Shown piece after piece: positions 15,801 to 26,048 of a DNA stretch of 64,000 bases. Origin of the DNA: Anthostomella pinea (taxonomy: Eukaryota; Ascomycota; Sordariomycetes; Xylariales; Xylariaceae); assembly GCA_963556695.1 (NCBI GenBank), contig CAUWAG010000010.1:3286001-3350000 (forward strand). Direction: 5' to 3'. Each line of letters begins with the position of its first letter. The stretch's first letter is position 1. The notes below the pieces were generated by a model. That model was not told the DNA's origin and did no database searches. It was given only the letters and a program-made list of their open reading frames with translations. The position numbers and the translations under genes are program-made.

Positions 15801-16294
15801 GCTTTGTAGGCGTCGCAGTCCTTGGGGGTGAAGGATACGGGGGCGGCGACGTAGATGTAGTGCTTGAAGTCGGTGACGTGAAGCATGACAGAATGGCCAT
15901 CTTCAGTAACTCCGAAGAGCTTGACGGTCGCCTTTCCGCTGTGGAGCACACCTTCCTCGGCTTCGATCTGCTGAAAGGTGAGGCTGTCCCGCTGGGGATC
16001 GAAGTCGACGACTGGCGGGCGCTCCCATGCCTGGTCCTTCTCCGCATTGGTCTGCTTGAGCTCTGAGATGTCCTGGCTTAGCTTCTCGAGTACCTCTGAC
16101 TCGAATGCGCTCTTCGGTTGGCTTGATCCGAGCTTCGAGCCAGGCCCATGTTGTGAGCTGTTCAGGCGTGATGCTGGCGACGAGGACAGAGGCTCGAGTC
16201 GACGCCTCTTGGTGGAGGATGGAGTTGAAGGGATATTGCGACGGTTGGGTGCATCGCTGTGGAAGCGCTTCTGAGGGAGGATCGCGGTAGCCAT
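12868..16294 (-). CDS. POL3: DNA polymerase delta catalytic subunit
   Basis: Three exons, 16294-15536, 15484-13671 and 13609-12868, give 1104 residues, the usual size for Pol3/Cdc6. A basic N-terminus (TKRRRLE, a probable nuclear signal) precedes the B-family exonuclease domain: Exo [11 protein letters not shown], Exo [13 protein letters not shown], Exo [12 protein letters not shown]. Polymerase motifs follow: [38 protein letters not shown]. The C-terminus has two cysteine modules, CMGCKKPL...CSNC (CysA) and [19 protein letters not shown] (CysB, the Fe-S cluster and accessory-subunit site). It is the main lagging-strand replicative polymerase with proofreading. The second intron has a clear ATACTAAC branch site. 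All catalytic carboxylates are present; I see no damage. Confidence 0.97.
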
Positions 16295-16591
16295 GGCTGC
16301 GTCCTAAATCCAGAGAGTTGGAATTGGGGATGGTGGTGCACAGTTCAAAGCATCGGGTTCAGTACCTCAATAGGTAGGACGGTTGGGTTGATAGAGAACG
16401 GAGGGTAGCCCAGCTACTAGGTCAATAAAGTGCTTTGGGAAGAGTCGCGTCTACGCGTGTTGAAGCGGCCGGGATTCACGCTCTCGAAGTGGGGCTCAAT
16501 TAAGACCCGGCAGACCGCGTCCGACTGGCACCTCAAAATTGGCATAGATGAATGCACTCGATTAATGCATATTGCTTAACTAGCTAAGCTT

Positions 16592-17553
16592 GTGTTTGTA
16601 TCAGCGTTTAATGCTTCTTGCTGCGTCGTAGCAAAAACACCTCGGCTTGAACCTGGCAGCTGGGCATCGGACCTGATGAGGGAGGACGAACAGCCTACCC
16701 AAAACTCAACCTACTGGCTACTGGCTACTGCTGCGCATTTCGGCCTAATACGCCTGGCAAAGCTGCTACTAGACGAAGATGGCGACACGACACGCGACCA
16801 CTCCCTCTTCCCACCCTCGGTACAGGTGGCTAGGTATGTGGTTAGGAAGCCCTGCCATGCTCGAGTTGCTGCTGCAGTCAACGCCCTAGTCCAGTGTGGC
16901 CCAGGTCGCATCGTGTGCAATCCATGGGGTCGCCGACGCGAGGGGATGTGGAGTTCTTTGAGCTGGCTTTGGCATCGTCAGTCGACTACGCCGGCACAGC
17001 AGTCAGCTCGGCACTCGACCGGGCCAGATGGAAGACCAACAAACCAGAAAGCTGCAAGCATATCGAGGACCTCACCCCGCCGGCCAGCGACCTCGTGTTG
17101 CTAGCGCAGTGCCACGCCTCGTGGGACAACTGTTCAATGATACTGTATCTCGTTGAGAAAGTGGTAGATATCCACGAGGCTGCGGCCCATTGTGTACGTC
17201 CCTAAGCGCTGCGTGTTGGGGAGGCCACGAAGATGTGGTCGACCTGCTTCTCGCTCAGACGTCGTCGTTTCGGCGGCGAAGAGATGACCCGCTTATCTCG
17301 GCGGCGCAAGCAGGGACTGGCCATCGTTCGCAAGCTGCTCGGTCATGGTGTCAAGGTGGACAGCAGAGCCCAGGAAGCCATCGAGCATACTAGCATACTC
17401 GAACTTTTGCTCTCTATAGTTCGCGCTCTGGACCAACACGCCGGACAACGTGCTCTAGATGGAGCCGTGGCCAACCGACCCAGTCAATACTTGCCTTTGC
17501 GTCAGGATATCTGCCCGCTCAATAGAACTCGTGTTCCCAACCTAGCAGGTTGA
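16592..17553 (+). pseudogene. Decayed ankyrin-repeat protein gene
   Basis: Ankyrin-like helices appear in all three plus frames in turn: ATAAHFGLIRLAKLLLDEDG near 16725-16785, DVEFFELALASSVDYAG near 16938-16990, WGGHEDVVDLLLAQ near 17218-17260, then GLAIVRKLLGHGVKVDSRAQ near 17313-17370. No single frame holds two full repeats, and no set of GT-AG introns that I can see joins them. I read this as an ankyrin gene broken by several indels. An alternative is a fast-evolving multi-intron gene. No partner domain is visible. Confidence 0.45.
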
Positions 17554-18426
17554 GAGATGGTATCGATGTCGTGGAATCAATTCAGGCTCTGCCCAACCTT
17601 GAGTAATTTAACCGCTCAATAGACATTATCTTGCAGAAGAAGGGGGTGGTAGGACAAGGTAGGAAGGCCACAGCTCTATGCAGGCCGGTACTATCCTGGG
17701 AACAATGAGAACTATAGGTATGTAGTGATACGACATAATAGTCTATTGCGTATATAGAACTCCTAGTTACCCTATGCAGGACGCTAATCGTCTGGCTCCC
17801 CCTTGCTTCTACTTATTAGAAATAGAACTCAATGTCATAAAGTTCTTTTCCCCTATATCCTGTTTTTCCATAACTCGTGACCACGACTTTAGTTATCTCC
17901 CTATTTGTATCGTCAAGATATTCATCGATCATCTTCTCTATGCCCTGTCCGAAGGGATTATCCTTTACCATCTCGCCAAGCGCGTCCTTTTCACCATCTT
18001 CACCGCCGTGTTTCCTCATTACTAGAGTTCCTTTTGCGCTGGCGTCCTGCTTCATCTTGTCGTACGCGTTCTTTATCTGAGCAGTGACATCCGGGTTGAT
18101 CGGATGACGGTAATATATGCTTTTCAGCTCGGATGGATTCTTCTTAGCAACAAAAACCCAAGTGCCGATGATCAGCTCTCGCAGCTTAAGCTTGGGGTCT
18201 GATTCATCCATGTCGTTTCATGCCCTCGCTACAAAGAACCGGCCTCGGCTTAAGTCCGCCCCAAATGAGTCATAGGCACCTCCAGGAGATTCGATGGTGT
18301 ATAGCGTAACGTCAAGACCTGCATCATATTTCCCTGGTTTATGTTTGTAAGGGTAAGGCTTCTTGAACGGGTTCACGGGTTTCTTGTTGCTTCTAGAGTC
18401 GATAATGAAAACTTATACCAAGCATA

Positions 18427-18462
18427 ACGGCGGGGCCATATAAATGGGACACCCCCATATGT
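18427..18462 (+). repeat. Left terminal inverted repeat of outer element
   Basis: 36 bp identical in reverse complement to 23243-23278. The match resumes after the LTR insertion (GGGACAG...TTTCACA from 18666, one mismatch), so the original repeat was at least 50 bp. Confidence 0.85.
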
Positions 18463-18660
18463 TGTTGGATTCTGGGCTATGTTAGCCCATCCATAGTCAT
18501 CCTTCAGGATCACCATCCCCATTTGTGACTCTGTCATATACGTGGCCAATATAAGGCTACGTATTCTTTCCTTTAGTATCTTGGATATATATAGGGCCAC
18601 TCTGGCCGCTCCAGAGTAGCTGGAATTTCTCTTCTTAATAGAACACTTTGAAATCTCACA
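18463..18660. mobile_element. Solo LTR inserted in the outer element's terminal repeat
   Basis: A 198-bp segment starts TGTTGGATTC and ends AATCTCACA (TG...CA ends) and is flanked by the 5-bp direct repeat TATGT at 18458-18462 and 18661-18665. Removing it with one TATGT restores the terminal repeat as seen at the right end. The TGTTGGA start recalls Ty1/copia LTRs. No internal retroelement sequence is present, so this is a solo LTR left after LTR-LTR recombination. Confidence 0.65.
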
Positions 18661-19854
18661 TATGTGGGACAGCTTTCACACCAAAAGGCTACACTTCCAC
18701 CCACCGATAACTCAATCAGAATTGAAGCTCTAGATAATCTATATAACGCATTTGGATTGAAATTTTTTAGAGTTTTCAGCAATATTATATATTCTAGCGG
18801 TAGCGCGCAGGCTGGCGGATTGCGCGGCGTGAAGATCACACCACAATGGGCTCATTGGGATCCTCATCCGTGCCATCACCCCCTTCGTCAATAGCCACCA
18901 CTTCATCCTTAGAGGGCCCCAATTCTTCTGACTATTCTGAACCTGATTTCAGAGAGGGTTCAGATATTGATTTCTCTGATTCGTCAGTGTTCAGGTTCTG
19001 TAATTCACGCACAACTCGTTGTCGCTCTTCCTGCTGCTTAATAGTAGCCTGTGTGGCTTCTGTATGCTCAATTTGCTCCTAAATAACGTCCCCAATTCTC
19101 TAAAGCCATTAATTAGGCTCTTCTTGGGGTGCCTTACGGCACTTCTTTTGCTATAGATGCTTAATTTTGTCGTTTTTTGCCTCCAGTAGCTCTCTTGCGA
19201 GCGCTAGCTCAATCACCATCTCATCGTAGGACTTTGCAAACGAGTGGACTGCTGCTCGCTGCTTAGGGGTCTCAGCAACTTGTGATAGCATTAGGGCTAT
19301 ATATATATATCTTGCCCTGATTTAAGGGCTTCTAGTGCTTCCGGGTTGCTCTTGGGGTTCATTATAGCTGCTGCTACTGCTTGAATCTCCCCTGTCTTTA
19401 CCACATGCTCATTTGCCAGCATTTTTCGCCTATTTACTGGCCAAAGCCCAGTAGTACGCCATCCCAAACGCACAATAGCCGGCGTAGCTTCATTGCGAGC
19501 TTTCGCTAGGCAAGAAAGAAACTTAATCTTCTCAATAAGGGCCGAATCATTGAGCTGGCCAAGCTGGGCGATCAGACGGCGGTAGACGGCTTTGATAACC
19601 AAGAAAACGGTCAAATCTAGCGGCTAGAAGATGTGAGACTGCCCCTATTAGCGGAATAATTACTAGTTGATCATGTAACCTACTATATGGGCAGGAAAAA
19701 AGCTCATATACATGTTATTTATGTAACAGAGATACAAAAACTCGTCTGAGTAGTGGCTGCCATGGCCGTCAAGCACTAATAGGCAAAAATCATCGGGATC
19801 TTTGAGAGCAGTATCAGGTAAATATACCTTGAGGCTAATTAGCATGTAGTTATA

Positions 19855-19944
19855 CCATGCCCCACCCCCTAACGGGACACACCCCCCACCGGGACAGCCA
19901 AACCCCACCATCACCACCAAAATACCCCCTTACTCACTTACACG
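19855..19944 (+). repeat. Left terminal inverted repeat of inner element
   Basis: About 90 bp, matching 21989-22077 in reverse complement with a few mismatches and small indels; C-rich, ending ACTCACTTACACG. Confidence 0.8.
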
Positions 19945-20007
19945 CAATTGAGGCTGTAGATGCCCAAAGAAATCAACAAAATTATCATTCTGTGGTGTTA
20001 AGGCTCC

Positions 20008-21789
20008 TCAATCCACGTATCTAGCTGGCGCCCTAATTGACCGACCGCTTCTCGTCACCTGGGGCTCTGCAACAGGGGCTTCTTTACCCTCCTCAGCCTC
20101 CTCAACCTCTTCCTCCTCCTCACCCTTATCTTCAACAACCTCTGGCTCTGCTTCTGACTCTGAAGACTCTATAACCACAGCCCTTAACAGGTCACCCCCC
20201 TGGGCCAATATCTCGGTCATATTCATGAACTTCCGGTTCGGATTTGGGACCTTCTTCCTCTTCTTGGGCCGTAGCCGCCCCAGTTCAGCCTCCAGGGCCT
20301 TGATCTTATGATCTTTTAGGGCCAGCTCCGTCTCCTGGTTCTCGAAGGCGTGGGAGATCTTCTTGAATTTCAGCCGAGTGGATGGGGAGCGGTTCTTTAT
20401 GAAATCTATGATTTGTCGGCTTGTGGTAGGGGTCCGCTGGTCTTCTGGCTCCGAGTCTTCAATTTTCTCTGGCTCCAAGGTCTTTCTTTTATCCTCCTGA
20501 ATTTCCGGGTGTTTCAAACACTTCCTGTGGCTAACTGGGTAGCACCCCGTCACTCGGAAGCCCAAGAGGATGTTTGGCTTAGAAAAAGCCTTGTCCCTAG
20601 CCTGAGAATAACAACGGATAAAGTTGATCTTATCCACGAGCGAGGCATCTATGAGAGAATTTAACTGCGAAAGAAATCTCTGGTAGTAGGCTTTGAGCGC
20701 GTTATATGGTCCGTTATCAAGTGGTTGCATGCCGTGGCTGGTATGGGCTGGGAAAAAACAAAGCAAGATGTTGGCAAAATAACACCGCAACATGAACTCG
20801 TCCTGTTAGTTATACAGTTAGTTAACTGATTAAACAACCCCTGAAAAATAAATAACGTACGGAAGTATGGCTACCATGGCCATCTAGTATCAAAAGGATC
20901 GGCTCTGCCTGGTCTTCCCCTCGTACAGCATCTACCTGGGGTAGGAAAACGTGGTCTAACCATAGGCACGCAATCTCGTTACTGGTCCAGCCGTTATCTG
21001 ACGTTATGTAGTACTAACCCGCGATTTTGCGGAATTCTTCGATGAATCATTGGGCCTGGAGATCTTTTCCTTTGAAAATTATGCCTGGTTTGAGAACTTT
21101 TCCCGTGGCTGAGATGGCTTTGATAAAGGAGGTCCAGCCACACCTCTTGGGACTCTTTAGGAAGGCTTTCGTAGTCTCAGAACTTCTTAAGACTAGGGAA
21201 TCGATGACTATAGGGGTTAACTAGTTAACTGGCAGGATAAGGGTGAATAGGGGGTTAAAAGACTAACCAAAACCCGACATGATGCCGCCCTTATCGACAT
21301 TGTACGTATTTTCTGGCTTCACCCATTGATAATCCCCCAATATGTCAAAGAACCAGTTGACAGACTTAGGGATGAACCCCTTAAACCAAGCGGATTTCAT
21401 CCGCTTACCGATTTTAGTCTGGATGGTAGGGTTACGGCGTTTATAGCCCTCCATATAATTCGGGCCCAATGGTGCAAAATCCCCCCCTTTTTCAGCAGTT
21501 GTACAATAATCTCCCGCACGGCTGTGTAAGAAGGGGCAAGCCCTAGGGACTCCTGGCGCAATATCCATTGAGCCACCTTACTCTCTTATTGAGGGGAGAG
21601 TCTCTGCTTGCTAACCTGGGCCTCGGCTTGGGTGACTCTGCCGTTGATGCGTGCTGACAGCGTTTGTTTAGGGATGCCGTGTTTTTGGGCGGCTTTTCTC
21701 ACAGACATGCCGTTATCTGTCACATCTAGCCAGGCATCCGCCACATTATCTTCAGTGTACGTGGGCGGAGGCATCGTGGCTGGCTTCAT
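20008..21789 (-). pseudogene. Inner element transposase, inactivated by stops and a frameshift
   Basis: It starts at 21789 (or 21774) with TYTEDNVADAWLDVTDNG and the HTH core MSVRKAAQKHGIPKQTLSAR. Catalytic-Asp segments are NVDKGGIMSGFG, LILDGHGSH (near 20880) and MQPLDNGPYN (near 20720). The C-terminal tail is acidic and ends at 20008. An in-frame TAA lies at 21586-21588, a frameshift in an A5G7 run near 21480, a TGA at 21047-21049 and a TAG at 21014-21016. The likely ancestral codons are CAA, TGG and CAG, which fits RIP-type transitions. One intron is visible after MSGFG (about 21266-21205). The last 260 codons are still open. Family: DDE superfamily, pogo/Fot type. Confidence 0.75.
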
Positions 21790-21988
21790 GATGCTGTGGT
21801 GGCATAAGGGTCAGGGGCTCAGAGAGAGAATTCTACAGCAAATTTGCATTTAGGGGCGGGGCACGGAGGCTCCTAATCACCGATGCCGATGGCTGAAACT
21901 TCACTAATCTACATCCGGCTAAACACCAAGAAAAGGGCTATCTAACCATCTAAAGAGCGTATAGATAGCCTCAAAGGGGGCTGTAATC

Positions 21989-22077
21989 CGTGTAAGTGAG
22001 GTAGGGGACTTTTGGTGGTGGTTGTGGGGTTTGGCTGTCCCGGTGGGGGGTGTGTCCCGTTAGGAGGTGGGGGATGG
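21989..22077 (-). repeat. Right terminal inverted repeat of inner element
   Basis: Reverse-complement partner of 19855-19944; it contains GGTGGGGGGTGTGTCCCGTT. Confidence 0.8.
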
Positions 22078-23242
22078 TAGCTAGTAACTCAGAAAAAACT
22101 TGCCTTCTCCAGTCAATGCAGCGCAATCTCGTTCAAGGTCAAGCCGTTGATGGAGTACATTACTATCCAGTCTGCCATGGCGAGATGCTCCTTGATGAGC
22201 TGCTCTTTGAACCATTGCATTTGGATTGACTTTGCCTTGAAAATAACCAATAGCCGGAGCTTTTTCCCAGTGGCGGTGATCGATTCTACCACAATAGTCC
22301 ACGTGCGGTCGTCATTAGACTTGACGTTGGCCCCTTTTGAGCCAGAACTGCCTATTACAAGGCTATCAGACCTGATCTCCCAGTCAGCTGTCTAAAAACC
22401 ACTTGGATTAGACAATTCATGTACTGACAACCCTGCATAATGCCATACTTATCGACATTTGCCCAGTTTTCGGGTTTGATGAAGCCAAAATCCTTGTAAT
22501 GGTCATGGAAGCCATTAACGTTCTCGGGCGTAGCGGCATTGATATGCTTGTAGTCAAGCTTTCGTCCCATCTTGGTCTTGATCTCTAGGTGCCTGCAGAT
22601 GAAGTTTTGCGTGTATTTGTTCCCAAGATGATCCGGTTTTCCCTCGGATTGTAGGATCCTCTTGATGATATACCTTAAATTGCCGTGAGTTGGTGCGTGG
22701 CCGGCCTTCTCTTGATATAGGATCCATGAAATAACCTTTTTTTCTTGCTCAGGGCTGATCTTCTGTCTATTGTGAGCGCCCTTGCGATTGGTCTGTGTCT
22801 GGGTTATCGCGGTGTTTTTAACCTTGCGAGATAGGGTTGATTTCGGTACTCCATAACGTTGGGCGGCCTTACGGAGGGATAGATCATCGTTGTTCACAGC
22901 GGCCATCGCCTTTACAAGGTCTTCTGGAGTGTATGAAGGCGGCATTTTGACGTACTGAAGCCTCAGACGCTTACAGAAAAAAAGGAAAAAAAGAAACGCA
23001 GAATTTCTGCTAAGTTAGAGGGGATAGGGGGCACGGGTCCCATTACCCCTCAAATAGGCCCGGAAGTGCTAACTTCCGACCCCTACCCGGCCCATCCCGT
23101 CGCGATGGGCCTAATCAAACCTGGATCATAGAAAACTCCAAGAAAAGATGATTCAGACGCTGTACTTACGGTATCTAGGGCTTCATTGGCTGTGGAGATA
23201 TGTATAAGTGAACATAGTGATGTTGGCTGTGAAAACTGTCCC

Positions 23243-23278
23243 ACATATGGGGGTGTCCCATTTATATGGCCCCGCCGT
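23243..23278 (-). repeat. Right terminal inverted repeat of outer element
   Basis: Reverse-complement partner of 18427-18462, followed by the TA duplication at 23279-23280. Confidence 0.85.
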
Positions 23279-23489
23279 TACCGGTTAGTAACAGCCTGGA
23301 GATAATCATTGAAAACATTTAACTCTACTTACCAGCAGGCTTTGCGATCTCCAATGGTCCTCTCTCGAAGGTGTCATTCGTGGCCAAGGCCGTTCCTTCC
23401 CACCGGGTGGGAGCTCCGTGGGCCCCAAGGAGACTGCCCCCTAGCCCAAGGAAGGCGATAGCCACGGCTTTCAGTGAAGAGTAACGCAT

Positions 23490-24563
23490 CTTTGCAGCGG
23501 ACAATGACGAGAATTGCGTGTTGGATCAAAGGAGAGCGTCGAAAGAAACCGAAGGGCGGTATAGAGATGGGCAAAGTAGTAGGGAGATTGGAGATGCTAG
23601 ATATGATCGAGGAGAGCCACAAAGTAGATTGGCAGTCATTAAATACCACAACAGTGTGGTTAATCTAAGTATACGATGCATGTCAAGGGAACCGCCCCCT
23701 GGTTCATCTACCCTCAGAACTCGGTCAAAGGCAAAAAACTAGAACATCCCTCGGTCACACCGTGGTGGTGACTGTCGATGACATAAGTACCCAGGCGAGT
23801 CACCGTGAGTGGCACCCGGGCAGGAGGCAAGCACCAGCAGAGCGGTCATACTGCGCCAGCTGCTTCCTCTTAATATTTGATTGGCTGTAGGCCCTTGCAA
23901 GCGGCTTCTCTTCTGTCATCTACATGCTAAGGGATATAGGTTCGTATGTAATGGTAACTGCGGAGGTAACCGTAGACCCCGTAAAGTTCTACATATATAC
24001 CATCGCAGATAATTATAGATCAGAACTTTGCGTGCTTGTGACAGGCAACCGGTACGGACCTAAAAGTTCCTGTTATGTGGAACCGTTAACCATTACCATC
24101 CTGGACACCTGTAGGTACCCAGGCACCAAGTATCCTTGGAGATTCCTGCTTCCTTCGAGATCTGAAAATAGCAACTATGGAATACTTGTCTGCAAGCTAT
24201 CAGTTCCGACTCCCGAGTTCTAGTCTGGTCAGGGATTATCTTATATTTTTAGCACTATCCCTACGGCAGTGGGCTTCGTAGGTAATGGGTATCCCTTAAA
24301 AAACAATGGAAGTATTTACAACCTGTAAGTTCACATTGAGAAATTCACCGAGTCGAGCAGGTATGTATAAGCATTCTGATATTGTTTCAGGCATGCTCTG
24401 ATGACGCAGGCGCTGTTGTTACACTGAAGCTGATGAGCTGCCCTGCACGTTTTTACGCAAGAATCCATACTCCAGAGAGATCAGCAGAACTGCATCTTCA
24501 CATCTACTCATTTCTGGAGCGCGCGAAGCCAGCCGGCCGAATAGCTACCTTAATTAAGGTACT
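23490..24563. other. Intergenic, divergent promoter side of the secreted-protein gene
   Basis: This holds the upstream region of the secreted-protein gene and the 3' side of STE24. A 99-codon plus-strand open frame at 23924-24223 has no signal peptide and no known motif; I do not support it as a gene. Confidence 0.4.
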
Positions 24564-26048
24564 CTAAAGTTCACGTCCACTGGCCTTCTCGACGCCAGCC
24601 TCCTCAGTCTTCTCTTCCGTCACCTTCCCAGTAGGGGTCCATTCCAGGGCCTTCAGTCTCTCCGACAGGATTGGGTGAGAGAAATGATAGCTTGCATACA
24701 TCCAGTCAGCATCCATGGTGCTAAGGTTCTGGATCTGCAACTTTATAAGCGAGGATGCAAGTTCGGCCTTGTAACCGAGACCCTGTGCAAACTCGTCGGC
24801 CTGGAATTCGAAGCGTCGGCTCATGATATTCATCAGGAGCTTGATGATGGTATCCATTGGCGCCAGCGCATCCGAGAACAGGATAAAGCCGATGATGATC
24901 GGGTGTTCCTTGACAAAGCCAAAGTCCGAGTACAGGGACTTGTTGTTGACGAAGACCGAGAAGAGCGTGAAGATGTAGAAGACATGGAGCTATCAAGGGT
25001 CAGTATGCATCCTGCTGGGTTGGCTGTCCCGTAGAATACTGCACATACCTGGGAGATGCCGAAGAGACGGGTGGTGTGGCCTAGCTTCCAGTGACCAAGT
25101 TCGTGGGCAAGAACAGCAACCACCTCTTCTTCCTTGCTCTTTTCAATCAGCGTGTCGTAGATGACGATATGCTTCTTCCACGGAAGACCGAAGAAATAGG
25201 CATTGCTGTGAGCACTGCGCTTGCTTCCATCGATGACGAAGAGTTCATGAAGGGGGAAGTCGAGCTTCTTAGCCAGTGCCTCGGTGTCCGTCTTCAGCTT
25301 GCCTTCCTGAAGTGGAGAAAGTTTGTTGAATAGGGGCAGGATGGCGATGGGGTAAACGGTGATCATGAACACTTGGAGGGCAGCAGTGAAGAGCCAGAGG
25401 TATGAAACGAACTGGTTGCCGGTCTTCTTGACAATGCTGAGGAAACCGGCGAGGATCGGGGGCGCCATGACGAAAGCGAGCATGTTTGACTTGATCATAT
25501 CCATGACAAACAGCTTGGGCGTCTGCTTGTTGAACCCAAACTTCTCTTCCAGAACGAATGTGTGGTAGATGTTGGTAGGCAGTGACAGGGCTTGTTGGAT
25601 CAGAATGAAGGTGAGGACGAAGACGATCGAGTGGGAAATCTCGCCAGTGAAGCGAGCGGGGGCGAATCGGAGTACGAGGCTGCCAGTCCATGACCACAGT
25701 TTGGGCAAGACATCGTAGTGGATGAATGCGATGTTCTGGATCTGACCCCAGAGACCCTTCACGAAGCCAAACTTGGCTTTGGCGCGGCCGTATTCCTGAC
25801 TCTTGTCGTAGACATCTCTGGACACCTCTTGCTCGAGAACCTTGGGCGGCTTCGTGTTCTTCAGGACCTGATACTGGCGGAGCGATAGGAACTCTTCGAA
25901 ACAGTATTGGGCAACGGAGAAGCCGATGATCAGCCTCTTCCACGGGAAGAGCGGGCGGTCGAGGAACCGGGCTAGGCGCTGTTGGTCTGGTGTTAGAGGG
26001 ATAGAATGTGATGCCGAGGTCGGAAGTACTCACCTGAAGGATATCCAT
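24564..26048 (-). CDS. STE24: CAAX prenyl protease 1 (Ste24-type zinc metalloprotease)
   Basis: Exons 26048-26034, 25978-25049 and 24989-24564 give 456 residues, matching yeast Ste24 (about 450). The N-terminal half has several hydrophobic segments of the ER-membrane barrel (for example SIVFVLTFILIQQALSL and LWLFTAALQVFMITVYPIAI). The zinc site is VLAHELGHWKLGH, with the third ligand expected in RRFEFQADEFAQGLG. The enzyme cleaves the AAX tripeptide from farnesylated proteins and trims a-factor-like pheromones at the ER. The first intron comes after only five codons, and both introns are 55-59 bp. The C-terminus is Glu/Lys-rich, not the dilysine-like end I would look for. Intact. Confidence 0.95.

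Larger units (their letters stand above)
19855..22077 (-). mobile_element. Inner pogo-type transposon nested in the outer one
   Basis: 2223 bp with imperfect inverted repeats of about 90 bp (outermost CCAT-CCCCACC, then CCTAACGGGACACACCCCCC) and TA on both sides (19853-19854 and 22078-22079). It is a different family from the outer element, since its terminal repeats are unrelated. It carries its own transposase in the same orientation. Confidence 0.85.
18836..22945 (-). pseudogene. Outer element transposase (CENP-B/pogo HTH plus DDE), inactivated
   Basis: The N-terminal part (22945 to about 22100) starts MPPSYTPEDLVKAMAAVNND with a psq/CENP-B-like helix-turn-helix (LSLRKAAQRYGVPKSTLSRK), and the first catalytic Asp lies in ENWANVDKYGIMQG. 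After the inner insertion it resumes at 19827 with DDFCLLVLDGHGSHYSDEF (second Asp). The third Asp is in PLDLTVF near 19610, and a coiled-coil-like tail reaches the TGA at 18836. In-frame stops lie at 22113-22115 (TGA where relatives have Trp) and 19624-19626 (TAG where relatives have Gln before PLD), with several more in the tail. Two introns are inferred, one with GC-AG ends (22103 and 19828), which contains the inner element. Not functional. Confidence 0.75.
18427..23278 (-). mobile_element. Outer pogo/Fot-type DNA transposon
   Basis: It is bounded by inverted termini (ACGGCGGGGCCATATAAATG outermost) at 18427-18462 and 23243-23278, and flanked on both sides by TA (18425-18426 and 23279-23280), the target duplication of Tc1/mariner-pogo elements. 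It carries a decayed transposase in minus orientation, the same as the host gene. Without the inner element and the solo LTR it would be about 2.4 kb. It lies inside the intron of the secreted-protein gene. Confidence 0.85.
17816..23489 (-). pseudogene. Secreted-protein gene split by a transposon nest in its intron, with an in-frame stop
   Basis: Exon 1 (23489-23333) encodes a clear signal peptide (MRYSSLKAVAIAFLGLGG..., probable cleavage after AHGA) and about 27 more residues. Exon 2 (18411-17816) continues in phase for 198 codons. Removing the intron gives 251 codons, with phase 1 on both sides. The ancestral intron would be 67 bp: GTAAGTAGAG donor, TTACTAAC branch site and TATAAG acceptor. 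A 4.85-kb element sits at a TA between branch site and acceptor. Exon 2 also has an in-frame TGA at 18218-18220, 31 nt before an internal Met codon. The mature part is rich in Lys, Asp and Tyr, with few cysteines and no domain I recognise. A small secreted protein of a fungus could be an effector, but that is inference. Confidence 0.65.

Noticed and set aside
23924..24223. 99-codon plus-strand open frame
   Set aside because: No signal peptide, motif or neighbouring exon could be found; short open frames of this size are expected by chance.
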